Origin: Bacteroidota bacterium
GTDB lineage: Bacteria; Bacteroidota; Bacteroidia; Chitinophagales; Chitinophagaceae
DNA: 38,535 nt
Direction: 5' to 3'
Assembly: GCA_023433265.1 (NCBI GenBank)
Contig: JAEZDR010000105.1
Coordinates: 1-38,535, forward strand
Positions 24,921 to 33,317 of the stretch are shown in pieces. Positions within the stretch are counted from its first letter, which is position 1; each line of letters opens with the position of its first letter. The position numbers were made by a program, and so were the translations under genes. Below the pieces are notes generated by a model. It did no database searches, had not been told where the DNA came from, and saw only the letters and a list, made by a program, of their open reading frames with translations.

Positions 24921-24954
24921 AATAAAACAGGTGATGAACTTGGTTCACCACCTG
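24921..24954 (-). terminator. Terminator after the decayed sorting-domain gene
   Basis: GTTCACCACCTG (24943-24954) pairs with CAGGTGATGAAC (24928-24939), 12 pairs with one G-U and a 3-base loop, followed on the minus strand by TTTTATT. Confidence 0.75.
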
Positions 24955-24974
24955 CTGTAAACAAAATTCAAAGG

Positions 24975-25533
24975 CTAGATTTTTACTATTTTCTTTATAG
25001 TTGTTTTCTTCCCATCAAAAATGTGTACGAAGTAAACACCTTTTGCTAATGCTTCTAGATTAATCTTCGTGATATCAGCTACGGCTTTTACTCTCAAAAT
25101 CTCTTTTCCTAACGGACTATATAATGCTATTGTAACTTTATTATAATCTTTGCTGTTGGTTACAATATTCACTGTCGTTGCAACTGGATTTGGAAAGAGA
25201 GAAACCTCTTCTCTCACTAGGACACTTTCTTCTAACTTAGGCAGTACGTTCTGATTTCGATTCTTCTGCGATATTCCTCCATTACCCACTTGAACGGTCA
25301 AATATTTACCTATGTTTATCCCGCAGGCATCGTTAAAATCTACCTCAACAGCGCCTCCTGTACTGCCCGTCCTCACGTTAATGTAGTTAGTACCTTGGCC
25401 GTTAACGATAGTCCAACCAGCGGGGACTCTCCAAAAAATATTTGAAATAGTTAAATCCCAAGGGGTTGTGGATAACATATAGCTGTGACGATGCCAAAAA
25501 TAGCAGCATTGAAAACAGTAATTTGTTTTGCAT
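24975..25533 (-). pseudogene. Decayed secreted protein with type IX secretion sorting domain
   Basis: The main open frame (24975-25478) encodes a PKD-like piece (IFWRVPAGWTIVNGQG, then GGAVEVDFNDACG) and a C-terminal sorting domain (SLFPNPVATTVNIV ... GVYFVHIFDGKKTTIKKIVKI) for type IX secretion, but has no signal peptide. A signal peptide does exist just upstream in another frame: ATG at 25533 encodes QNKLLFSMLLFLASSQLY and runs past the start of the main frame with a +1 offset. The simplest reading is a gene that lost most of its middle and its frame, leaving both ends. It follows the beta-barrel gene by 9 bases, so it was once cotranscribed. Programmed frameshifting is possible but nothing supports it. 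Confidence 0.65.
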
Positions 25534-25542
25534 ACAATTAGT

Positions 25543-26124
25543 TTATTTTTCTAAATGAATTTGAAAACCAATGTTTATTTGTAGTCCTTTGTCTTCTGCC
25601 TTAATATCGCCTCCATGTTTTATTACTTCTTTTCTGATGTAGTACCCTAATAGCAATTCTAAACCAACACTAGAATTGAAGAATACTACTGTACCTGCCG
25701 AAGCAGAAAATGTATTGCTATTTCCTTTGATTGGTTTGAACCAATAGAAACCGTGTTGGTAACTGAAATCAGTAAGGATATTAAATTGTCTGTCAGTTCC
25801 AAGAAAGTAGTATCTAAAAAAAGGACCTAACTCAAAACGATTAACATTAGAGTAACCACCGCCGGCAGAGTTCGCCACTTCTTTAAATTTAGAGAAACCC
25901 GGCCTGATGCCAATTGCCAGATTATCTGCGAGGAAATAACCAAGGTTTGCAGCAACTTTGATATCCAGTCTTTCAGAACTTGTTGAATAAACAGAACTGG
26001 AATAATTGTTTTTCAAAGAAGAAAGACTACCTGCACCACCAACTAACCAGTTGCCTTTTGTTAATTGACTTTTAGCCGTAACAGAAAAGAAAGTGATTGT
26101 TAATACAATCAAGATTTTTTTCAT
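25543..26124 (-). CDS. Outer-membrane beta-barrel protein
   Basis: A 193-residue protein with a signal peptide (KKILIVLTITFFSVTAKSQ) and alternating strands typical of the small OmpA/OmpW-like beta-barrel group (outer membrane protein beta-barrel domain): GNWLVGGAGSLSS, AANLGYFLADNLAIGIRPGF, FELGPFFRYYF, SSVGLELLLGYYIRK, and a last strand GLQINIGFQIHLE. No catalytic motifs. ATG at 26124 is taken because the signal peptide begins there; the 31 residues upstream are unlike any export signal. It may be the partner of the decayed gene 9 bases downstream. Function unknown. Confidence 0.78.
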   Translation of the reverse strand: MKKILIVLTITFFSVTAKSQLTKGNWLVGGAGSLSSLKNNYSSSVYSTSSERLDIKVAANLGYFLADNLAIGIRPGFSKFKEVANSAGGGYSNVNRFELGPFFRYYFLGTDRQFNILTDFSYQHGFYWFKPIKGNSNTFSASAGTVVFFNSSVGLELLLGYYIRKEVIKHGGDIKAEDKGLQINIGFQIHLEK

Positions 26125-26414
26125 AACATATTTTTTTGGGATTTTCAAAGCAGGAAAACAATAAAAAGGAGGGCTGTGATCTCTAAGTAACAGTTGGTTT
26201 TGGTGTTTCATGTCCAATTATTTTGGTCGCTGACACGTTAGTTCAGTCGTCAAGATATAATTTTTTCAAATTCATCTACTAAACTTTTGGGAGACGGCAT
26301 CCTTAGTTTCTTACCTAATGGACTCTCCCATCATTGATAGCCCACAGACTGTTTTGTAAAAGTGCTTGCTGCGTTCAATGAACGCTTGATCAGCGCTTAA
26401 ATAAACAAGATTAT

Positions 26415-26464
26415 CCCTCTCCTCACACCTTATCGCATGCCTGCTGGCATCCTTCCCGCTCATT
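26415..26464. repeat. 50-bp degenerate direct repeat, copy 1
   Basis: Same length as copy 2 at 26840-26889 and about 41 of 50 positions identical, sharing TATCGCA, CCTGCT, GCATCCT and CCGCTCATT. The two copies lie 425 bp apart and flank the hairpin cluster. Confidence 0.7.
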
Positions 26465-26472
26465 CTCAGTTG

Positions 26473-26502
26473 TTCGAGGTGTTAGCTTTAGCGCACCTCG
26501 AA
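26473..26502. repeat. Inverted repeat TTCGAGGTG / CACCTCGAA, copy 1
   Basis: Perfect 9-bp arms with a 12-base loop. The same arms recur at 26702-26732, suggesting a REP-like mobile palindrome family. An 8-bp hairpin AGCAGGTC-TCCT-GACCTGCT follows at 26513-26532. Confidence 0.7.
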
Positions 26503-26701
26503 ATAGCGATGAAGCAGGTCTCCTGACCTGCTGATCGGTAATTGAAGGGCTGGCATTGTCGAGTAGGAAGAAGAGTATCGAAGCAGTAGGGCTGCTGATT
26601 ATCATTACGGCAAATAAAAGGGAAGAGTAAAGACTGAATGGCTGGGTCCGATTCTGGTAACTGTATCGTAGTGGATGATTCGGAGAATCATTTCATCTTA
26701 A

Positions 26702-26732
26702 CTTCGAGGTGCGCTGCACCAACACCTCGAAG
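26702..26732. repeat. Inverted repeat CTTCGAGGTG / CACCTCGAAG, copy 2
   Basis: Perfect 10-bp arms with an 11-base loop; same arms as copy 1 and similar GCGC-containing loop. A 7-bp hairpin ATGATTC-GGA-GAATCAT lies just before it at 26675-26691. Confidence 0.7.
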
Positions 26733-26839
26733 AACACACATCATTTTCACAACCTGCGCGTGTGCTAAAAAGAATGCTGCAAAGTGGGAGAGGGGCTGCT
26801 AAAGTTCAGTTCCCTGTATCTAATCTGCCCGCATAATAC

Positions 26840-26889
26840 CCCTCTCCCCGCCCCCTATCGCACACCTGCTCGCATCCTCACCGCTCATT
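26840..26889. repeat. 50-bp degenerate direct repeat, copy 2
   Basis: Partner of 26415-26464 (about 41 of 50 positions identical, no length change). Confidence 0.7.
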
Positions 26890-27283
26890 AGCTAACCTTT
26901 CAAGCACCAAACTCTCCTAAGTAGCTTATGCCACAAGCACCATAAACCGGGGGTTTCAGGAGGATATTCCGTACATATTCCGTAGGTATTCCATCTCAAC
27001 TTTACATTTCTCCTCTCATAGAGCCCCTAAAACGCAGATAAATCAGTAAATTCTACTGCCATTTTTCTATGACTTTTATCAGTTTCTTGCTCCCAAGCCT
27101 ATTATCCGTTTTGCCAGCTCCTCTCCTACCCCATCATCAATACAACTATATAAACCAGCAACAATTAATTCAAACGCCACAAGCTGCTTTTCATGTATCA
27201 ACACCATCCTCTCGCAGCTCCTGTAAGCACATTCATGATTGGTACTTTACATGACCTCCCTCTAAAAACCAAACAAATAATCA

Positions 27284-27291
27284 CACCTTTG
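27284..27291 (+). promoter_or_regulatory. -7-like element CACCTTTG of the PhnA-type gene
   Basis: Seven of eight match to TAnnTTTG, followed by C. It is 28 bases before the ATG at 27320, giving a leader of roughly 20 bases. Confidence 0.4.
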
Positions 27292-27319
27292 CGGCTCACT
27301 GTTGAACCCTTAACCTATC

Positions 27320-27901
27320 ATGAAATTAGAACAAACCCTCAGGCAAAGAAGCTCCGGCAGTTGCGAGCTCTGCGCAGCAACAGGCGATTTATTTGTCTAT
27401 AATGTACCTCCGCAGGACCAGGAAAATACTGATAACTCCATCCTTGTTTGCAACAAATGCCTGCAACAAGTTGAAAAGAAAGAACCGTTAGACCAGGAGC
27501 ATTGGAAGTGCCTCACCACCGCCATGTGGAGCGAGGTACCTGCTGTTCAGGTAGTTGCCTGGCGCATGCTCAACCGCCTGCGAAATGAGAGCTGGGCCGC
27601 CGAAAGCCTCGACATGATGTATTTTGATGACGAACAGCTTAGCTGGGCCAAAGCCACCGGCGATCATGAAAGCGATGGAACGGTTAATCTTCACCAGGAT
27701 GCTAATGGCAACCTGCTTAAAAGCGGCGACACAGTGGTATTAACCAAGTCGCTTGATGTAAAAGGGTCAACCGTAAATGCAAGGTTGGGCACCGTGGTTA
27801 GAAACATCAGGCTGGTGCCGGACAACCACGAGCAAATAGAAGGAAAGATAGAAGGGCAAACCATCGTCATACTTACCAAATACCTCAGGAAGCAGGGATA
27901 G
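27320..27901 (+). CDS. PhnA/YjdM-type zinc-ribbon protein
   Basis: A 193-residue PhnA-domain protein. The N-terminal part has a zinc ribbon (Cys15, Cys18, Cys44, Cys47 in CELC and CNKC). The C-terminal part (about residues 125-190) is the PhnA domain: GNLLKSGDTVVLTKSLDVKG and LGTVVRNIRLV, then IVILTKYLRKQG. Despite its name the family is not proven to act in phosphonate use; E. coli YjdM is of unsettled function. No phn genes are nearby. Compared with the 110-residue E. coli protein there is an extra middle stretch (about 50-115), a form common in Bacteroidota. Convergent with the beta-helix gene. Confidence 0.88.
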   Translation: MKLEQTLRQRSSGSCELCAATGDLFVYNVPPQDQENTDNSILVCNKCLQQVEKKEPLDQEHWKCLTTAMWSEVPAVQVVAWRMLNRLRNESWAAESLDMMYFDDEQLSWAKATGDHESDGTVNLHQDANGNLLKSGDTVVLTKSLDVKGSTVNARLGTVVRNIRLVPDNHEQIEGKIEGQTIVILTKYLRKQG

Positions 27902-27930
27902 CCCTAGTCAGCAATTGATGGCTTAGCAAC

Positions 27931-27962
27931 AGAAACGCCGCGTAACAATACGCGGCGTTTCT
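27931..27962. terminator. Bidirectional terminator
   Basis: AGAAACGCCGCGT (27931-27943) and ACGCGGCGTTTCT (27950-27962), 13 perfect pairs with loop AACAAT, between two convergent genes. Confidence 0.85.
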
Positions 27963-27981
27963 GTTTACCAGGCATTACAGT

Positions 27982-30900
27982 TTACTGCTTTATCACATTG
28001 GCAACTACATTGCTTCCTTTCTCACTATACAATTTCATGATGTACCTGCCGCTTCCCAGCCGGCTCATATCTACGACAATACCATTCGCTCCCTGCTGAA
28101 CAGTTACTGCTTGTTGATGCGCGATCCTGCCCATCACGTCAATCAACACCAATTGCATTCTTTCATTTGCCGGCGAAACAAGGCTAACGTTTAACTGGTC
28201 CTTCACAGGGTTTGGATACACGGCGCTGAACCTTAATTCATCCGTTACTAGACCGCCTACGCTAAGCACCGGCGAGTAGTTGTACTTACCGTCTTTATCT
28301 ACTTGTTTAATTCTATAATAACTAACAGCCTGCGTAGCTTCCTTATCCGTAAACTGGTAGAGAATGGTTTCAGTGTTGGTACCGCCCGGCGCCATTGAGG
28401 CAACAAAGCCTATTGACTTAAACGCCTTACCATCAACGCTCTTTTCAATGTAGAAGCCGCTGTTATTGTTCTCGCCCAGGGTTAACCAACTCACCACGTT
28501 CAAATTGTCCTTTCTAACAACCTTCCAGTCGCTCCATTTCACAGGTAATGCCCCAAACATATAATTGCCTTCAAAAGCTCCTATATCAGGTGCAGTGCCG
28601 GCTCCGGTATAGGCTGCATCGCCCCATCTTGGCATCCAGGCAATGTCCGTGGTAACGGCTGCCACAGGTGTTCCACCACTCTCAATGTTTGTGGGAACGT
28701 TTGGATCAATCCTCAGGTAGTCAGGCGAGTATGGTGACGAGCTTAATATGGGTGCAGGCTCTGCTATACTATTACTTTCTCTCGGAGCCACAGCAGCTTT
28801 AAAGGTTGACCAATCCTGGTACGCTACCACACTGTCGCTATACAGCAACCTGTTTGCCGCCGGGGGTCCAGCATAAAAGAGATTATTGTTGCTCGCTGCA
28901 TTATAGTTGTTCATCCCTACCGCTGTAAGGTCACCACTCCAGCGCCTTAATGCCACCGTGGCACCATCGCCTGCAGGGGTACTGGTGTTGGAAAGGATGT
29001 TGTTTTTTATGGTAAAGCCTGACGCATTGCTATAAGCGGTATGAAACAATGCTGTGCTTCCAAAATGGCTGCCGGAAGATGCTGCGCTCAGGTGAACGGT
29101 ATTGTAATAGATTTCGTAATTGCCCGTAGCATTAGCCGAGCTGATACTAATGCCCCTGATAGCATCCTTCGAAATTGCCGATGGTGCAGTAAGCGCTCCA
29201 ATCCGGTTGTTGTAGATAAGATTGTTTCCATCCGCTGCGGCCAGGATTCCATTCACCCCGCCTTCATTAATAAAGCCGGAGGTCTGGCTCAAACCTCCAA
29301 TCGAATTCCTTGCAACGATGCTTCCCGTTCCACCGGTTAACGCAATGCCTGTAACAGAAGGGCTGCCCGATGCACCTGTGCCTGTAATATCTCCCAATAC
29401 ATTGCCCTGTATGCTATTGTTGTTGCCTGCAGTTATCATGATACCCGCCACCGACAAACCAATAGAGCTTAGGTTGTGGATATAATTGGAATCTATTGCT
29501 GTGCTATTGGGCGATACACTGCAAATGCCAAGCAACGATGAATTCGGTCCAACTCCCGTACCCGCTCCTGAGGAAAGGTTACGAATGATGTTTTGCCTGA
29601 AACTCATGATCCCCGCGCTGTTATAAATTCCCCAGATACTGGTGCCCGTAAAAGCCGAATTAATAAACAACGAGTTTGCCACCGTTCCACCCACTCTGTT
29701 TACATCAACAAATCCAACCCCCGTAGTACTCGTTCTTATACCGAACATTCTACCGGTGCCCGAAGCCGATGCAGAGTTATCTGCTACCAATCCTCCCACT
29801 TCGTTACCGGATATCCATTGATCGTCCACTCCTTTTACAAAAATGCCCAACACATCAAAGCTGCTTGTACTTCCCGGTGATTGCACACAGGAGATAGACT
29901 CAGCAGTTTGGCTGCCAACTTTGTTGGCCGTTAGCATGGTGGATCCGGAAGCAACATAGATACAGCAAAGGGCAGGTGAGCCTGTAGCAGAACCACTTGC
30001 TGTACCTGTGAGGCTAACACCTCTTACGATGTTACTGTCTATAACAGAGGTAAGCCCCCCGTTGCCGCCATTATACAAAATGCCGTAAAACCTTGCTGCC
30101 GCCGTAAGTGCAAGGCTTTCGATGGTATTCCTCCTGATCAGGGACTGCTGGTTTCCACCCGACCCGGTAAATGCAAGTGCATAAATATTACCTGTACTAT
30201 TAATGTTTTTAATCGTATTCCCTACAATGGCTGTAGGCACACCACCCGCTGCAACAGTGATGCTGATGGGATAGTTAACTGCAGACCCGGTATTGCTAAT
30301 GACGATATCAGAGATCTCATTATCAGTAATGGCACTTGAAATACTTCCTGGCTTCAGCACTAAGCTTATACCCTGGAAACTCAAACCCGAACCTACTAAT
30401 TGAGTGATGCCAGTACCCGCTGCGCTGCCATAGCCGATAACATTCCCGGTGATGGTCATATTTTCTGCAGTAGCAGAACCTTCTACCCTGATGCCGTAAA
30501 AGATACCCGTTCCGGAACCCGTTCTTGCGGCAGTTTGAAAGATGCGGTTGGAAGCGATGGTCCAGCCCTTGTTATTGTCGTCAAGGAAGATGGCTGCACT
30601 ATAGGTTGCATTGAAAATATCAGCCATCAGGTTCATGGAAATAGTGTTGTTGCTATTGGGTGCAGATGCGCTGCCAAAGGAAGCAATGCCTCTTGAAGCG
30701 AGGTTGCTGCCCATCGAGGAGATGTAATTGAAGCTAATGTTGTTATTGCTGTTACCGCTTGTAGTGCCCGCTCCAAACAAAACAGTGCCTGTGGCGGTAG
30801 TTGTATTAGTGGGCCTTGGGCTGGAACCCATTATCATACAGTAGGATATAGCATTGTTGGTTGCATCGTTTACCAGGCGGATGGTACTTGTATTGGCATT

Positions 30901-31293
30901 CTGGGAAGTGCTGTTGTTTATAAACGAAAGCAGGCTGGTACTGCCTCCCGCGTCTAACCCGTTGATGGTTACATTATCTGCCCCATTAAGGTTTACAAGC
31001 GGGCCTGCAATGTTGCCCGTTACGTTTACTGTACTGCTTGCCCCGATGGCAACAGATGTGTACGAGGCTGCCCCGGTACCGCTGGCATTGAGCGTGGCCG
31101 TTGCAGTTTCGGTGGTGTGATTCGCAATGGTTATTACTACGGCGCCGGTATGGGTGCCCGTATTGATAGCATCAAAGGCAGCTTTGAGTGTAGGGTAGCT
31201 TCCGGCACCGGGACTAACCAAAACGTTTTGGGCTGATGCAAGGAAGGGTAATACAAATAAAGCACTCAACAGTAAGTAGGTAGATCTGTTCAT
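27982..31293 (-). CDS. Large beta-helix secreted protein with type IX sorting domain
   Basis: A 1103-residue exported protein: signal peptide (NRSTYLLLSALFVLPFLASA), then about 850 residues of Ser/Thr/Asn/Gly-rich repeats with recurring N-x-I or N-x-V turns and phrases such as DNVTINGLDAGG and GNVLGDITGTG, as in right-handed parallel beta-helix (pectate-lyase-like) domains. A beta-sandwich-like part follows around residues 925-1010 (LPVKWSDWKVVRKDNLNVV). Last comes a C-terminal type A sorting domain (FSAVYPNPVKDQLNVSLVSP ... GRYIMKLYSEKGSNVVANVI), which sends the protein through the type IX system to the cell surface. No catalytic residues identified; it may be an adhesin or glycan-binding protein. 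ATG at 31293 is chosen because the signal starts there. Confidence 0.85.
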   Translation of the reverse strand: MNRSTYLLLSALFVLPFLASAQNVLVSPGAGSYPTLKAAFDAINTGTHTGAVVITIANHTTETATATLNASGTGAASYTSVAIGASSTVNVTGNIAGPLVNLNGADNVTINGLDAGGSTSLLSFINNSTSQNANTSTIRLVNDATNNAISYCMIMGSSPRPTNTTTATGTVLFGAGTTSGNSNNNISFNYISSMGSNLASRGIASFGSASAPNSNNTISMNLMADIFNATYSAAIFLDDNNKGWTIASNRIFQTAARTGSGTGIFYGIRVEGSATAENMTITGNVIGYGSAAGTGITQLVGSGLSFQGISLVLKPGSISSAITDNEISDIVISNTGSAVNYPISITVAAGGVPTAIVGNTIKNINSTGNIYALAFTGSGGNQQSLIRRNTIESLALTAAARFYGILYNGGNGGLTSVIDSNIVRGVSLTGTASGSATGSPALCCIYVASGSTMLTANKVGSQTAESISCVQSPGSTSSFDVLGIFVKGVDDQWISGNEVGGLVADNSASASGTGRMFGIRTSTTGVGFVDVNRVGGTVANSLFINSAFTGTSIWGIYNSAGIMSFRQNIIRNLSSGAGTGVGPNSSLLGICSVSPNSTAIDSNYIHNLSSIGLSVAGIMITAGNNNSIQGNVLGDITGTGASGSPSVTGIALTGGTGSIVARNSIGGLSQTSGFINEGGVNGILAAADGNNLIYNNRIGALTAPSAISKDAIRGISISSANATGNYEIYYNTVHLSAASSGSHFGSTALFHTAYSNASGFTIKNNILSNTSTPAGDGATVALRRWSGDLTAVGMNNYNAASNNNLFYAGPPAANRLLYSDSVVAYQDWSTFKAAVAPRESNSIAEPAPILSSSPYSPDYLRIDPNVPTNIESGGTPVAAVTTDIAWMPRWGDAAYTGAGTAPDIGAFEGNYMFGALPVKWSDWKVVRKDNLNVVSWLTLGENNNSGFYIEKSVDGKAFKSIGFVASMAPGGTNTETILYQFTDKEATQAVSYYRIKQVDKDGKYNYSPVLSVGGLVTDELRFSAVYPNPVKDQLNVSLVSPANERMQLVLIDVMGRIAHQQAVTVQQGANGIVVDMSRLGSGRYIMKLYSEKGSNVVANVIKQ

Positions 31294-31320
31294 GATAGCA
31301 GTATTTTGTGGAAAGGAGGA

Positions 31321-31350
31321 CAAATTAATCAATAATTCTAAAAACAGCAA
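31321..31350 (-). promoter_or_regulatory. Promoter TTG-N19-TTAATTTG of the beta-helix gene
   Basis: On the minus strand, TTG (31348-31350), a 19-bp spacer, then TTAATTTG (31321-31328), seven of eight to the -7 consensus. It lies 27 bases before the ATG at 31293. Confidence 0.5.
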
Positions 31351-31392
31351 GGGAGCGCCATCCTACTTATCTTGCAGGCCATATCCATTACA

Positions 31393-32103
31393 ATGAACAA
31401 TCTGGCAAACAAAGTAGCATACATCACAGGCGGCAGCAAGGGAATTGGATTGGGCATTGCCCATGCATTGCTGGCGCAGGGAATGAAAGTAGCCATCACA
31501 GGCAGGAACGAAAAAGCTTTGCAGGATGCAAGCAAAACCCTGGAGCAGTACAATGCAAACCTGCTGACGATTACTGCTGATGTAAGCGATTGGCAGAGCG
31601 AGAGCGCTGCTGTACAAAAAACCATCAACCACTTCGGGAAGCTGGATGTGGTAATTGCCAATGCGGGCGTTGGACATTTTGCTCCCATCCATCAGTTGAC
31701 GCAGGAACAATGGCATGAAACAATCAACACCAACCTTACCGGTGTGTTCAATACAGTAAAAGCATCCGTAGATGCTTTAAAGCAAAGCAAGGGATATATT
31801 ATTACCATCGCAAGCCTTGCCGGAGCTAACTTCTTTGAAGCAGGCGCAGCCTACAATGCCAGCAAGTTTGGCCTTGTAGGCTTCACACAGGCCATCATGC
31901 TCGACCTCAGGAAGCAAGGCATCAAGGTTACTACTATCATGCCCGGCTCCGTTTCCACTTACTTTAACAACCACCAACCTTCTGATGCCGATGCCTGGAA
32001 GATACAGCCGGAAGACCTGGGACAAATGGTAGTTGATTTACTTAACATGAATCCTCGCACCCTGCCCAGTAAAATTGAAGTACGTCCCTCCCAACCTAAA
32101 TAG
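31393..32103 (+). CDS. Short-chain dehydrogenase/reductase (SDR)
   Basis: Cytoplasmic NAD(P)-dependent oxidoreductase of the classical SDR family, 236 residues. Cofactor loop TGGSKGIG (residues 12-19), NAG motif at about 90-92, structural Asn114, and the catalytic Ser141, Tyr154, Lys158 (ITIASLAG, YNASK). The Arg-Asn after the second strand (TGRNE) suggests NADPH. The substrate cannot be told; the sequence resembles the 3-ketoacyl-ACP reductase (FabG)-like group. ATG 31393 is preferred to an upstream TTG (31372), which would add 7 residues before the fold. The next gene begins 3 bases after the stop, so the two are cotranscribed. Confidence 0.92.
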   Translation: MNNLANKVAYITGGSKGIGLGIAHALLAQGMKVAITGRNEKALQDASKTLEQYNANLLTITADVSDWQSESAAVQKTINHFGKLDVVIANAGVGHFAPIHQLTQEQWHETINTNLTGVFNTVKASVDALKQSKGYIITIASLAGANFFEAGAAYNASKFGLVGFTQAIMLDLRKQGIKVTTIMPGSVSTYFNNHQPSDADAWKIQPEDLGQMVVDLLNMNPRTLPSKIEVRPSQPK

Positions 32104-32105
32104 CT

Positions 32106-32453
32106 ATGGCATTTACGAAAGATCAAATGGCAGCAATCACCCGGATGATGGAAGCCTATATAGCAGCCGTAAGACCTGCTGAAGAAATAAGGCATCAGCT
32201 CGACCTGGGCTGGAGGCTAGACAGGCAGTCCGTTTATATTTTCACCATACGCCCCGATTGGCAGGATCCATCTATCATTCGCCACCACGACTTTGCAAAA
32301 GCTACATGGGTGAAATCGAAAGGCCATTGGGAAATCTTCTGGCAACGTGCAAATGGGAACTGGACCACCTACCAGGCCTTGCCTTCGGTGGGCAACCTGC
32401 AACTGTTCCTGGAAGAAGTGGAGCGCAACCCTCACTTCTGCTTTGATGCTTAA
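32106..32453 (+). CDS. DUF3024 family protein
   Basis: A 115-residue protein of the DUF3024 family, function unknown. Visible features: RPAEEIRHQLDLGWRLDRQS, VYIFTIRPDWQDP and a Trp-rich stretch WEIFWQRANGNWTTY, then LPSVGNLQLFLEEVERNPHFCF at the end, all typical of the family. No signal peptide or membrane segment. Its start is 3 bases after the SDR stop, so the two form a small operon, but I know of no functional link. Confidence 0.82.
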   Translation: MAFTKDQMAAITRMMEAYIAAVRPAEEIRHQLDLGWRLDRQSVYIFTIRPDWQDPSIIRHHDFAKATWVKSKGHWEIFWQRANGNWTTYQALPSVGNLQLFLEEVERNPHFCFDA

Positions 32454-32580
32454 GTCCAGGCTTTAATTGCCTTACCGGATAAATTATTTCTCCTGCCAGC
32501 CTCCTTGTGGCAAGGGTTAGGCTAATCTTATGCGTTCAATCATAAAAGCTAATATAGCCGCACCTGACCTTCGCGTAACA

Positions 32581-33105
32581 ATGAACACCAATATGATTAC
32601 ACCATCGTTCCTGCGCACCGCGAAGCAATTGCTTGCCGTGCTTGCTGTTTGCACCATTGCAGCCTGTAGCCAGGCAAGTCACCAGAATGAAAACGAAAAA
32701 GGAGCCACCGCGCATACAGAAACCGCACCAGCCCCTGCACCTGCTACACCTGCCAATGCCCATGAAGAAGCAACAACAGAAGCCTTGCAACTTGATAACG
32801 GCAGCAAATGGAAAGTAAATAAAGAGATGATGGTGCACCTGGCGAGTATAAAAACCCTGGTAGTGCAGCAACCGGCCCAGCTTGCAGAACATAAAACAAT
32901 AGCAAAAAACATTAGCACACAACTGGATGATCTTACAAGTAGCTGCACGATGAAGGGCGCTGCCCACGATGAGTTGCATAAATGGCTGGTACCGTTTATC
33001 GGAAATGTTGAATCCTATACTAACGCAACCACCACAGAAGAGGCTGCTGCGCTTTTGAAATCCCTTGGCGAAGCAATGGTTGTGTTTGATAAATATTTTG
33101 AATAG
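32581..33105 (+). CDS. Small lipoprotein, function unknown
   Basis: A 174-residue exported protein: signal with lipobox IAAC, lipidated Cys29, then an Ala/Pro/Glu/Thr-rich linker (about 40-70), then a probably helical domain. In the domain, GSKWKVNKEMMVHL and the block LTSSCTMKGAAHDELHKWLVPF are the most distinctive; the Cys, Met and His cluster could bind a metal, which is speculation. I recall related Bacteroidota hypothetical proteins, none characterised. An in-frame ATG at 32530 would put 17 polar residues before the signal; the ATG at 32581 is preferred. A terminator follows. Confidence 0.72.
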   Translation: MNTNMITPSFLRTAKQLLAVLAVCTIAACSQASHQNENEKGATAHTETAPAPAPATPANAHEEATTEALQLDNGSKWKVNKEMMVHLASIKTLVVQQPAQLAEHKTIAKNISTQLDDLTSSCTMKGAAHDELHKWLVPFIGNVESYTNATTTEEAAALLKSLGEAMVVFDKYFE

Positions 33106-33192
33106 CGTTTCGTTAGTTAGCCCATCTAAAACTAACTGTAGTAATTACCTATGAGAACTTAACGTTAGATTTTTTGTGATTTAATGAGCAAG

Positions 33193-33223
33193 AGCCGGCC
33201 ATTCATGGCGGGCTTTTCTTTTT
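33193..33223 (+). terminator. Terminator after the small lipoprotein gene
   Basis: AGCCGGCC (33193-33200) opposite GGCGGGCT (33207-33214), seven pairs with one mismatch, followed by TTTTCTTTTT. Confidence 0.65.
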
Positions 33224-33303
33224 AAAAGAGATATCCGGGCCTGATCAACTCCTTTTCCGCCCGTCCATGGAAATAAGGTTTTCCGCCTTACGTTTCATTT
33301 GTT

Positions 33304-33311
33304 CAACTTTG
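33304..33311 (+). promoter_or_regulatory. -7-like element CAACTTTG of the second GNAT gene
   Basis: Seven of eight match to TAnnTTTG, followed by C and, after 6 bases, the ATG at 33318. Same layout as at guaA, nuoA and 4850. Confidence 0.45.
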
Positions 33312-33317
33312 CGAGCT

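Larger units (their letters stand above)
26218..27319. other. 1.1-kb gene-free region with hairpins and degenerate repeats
   Basis: No convincing coding frame on either strand. It holds two 50-bp direct repeats (26415-26464 and 26840-26889) and several perfect hairpins (26473-26502, 26513-26532, 26675-26691, 26702-26732), listed separately. From 26890 to 27280 I see nothing beyond AT-rich DNA. The last part carries the promoter of the PhnA-type gene. Confidence 0.6.

Noticed and set aside
27069..27402. Two short plus-strand frames before the PhnA-type gene
   Set aside because: No family resemblance; the second overlaps the supported PhnA-type gene out of frame.
28000..31250. Several plus-strand frames opposite the beta-helix gene
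   Set aside because: They are antisense shadows of a repeat-rich, well-formed gene with signal peptide and sorting domain.
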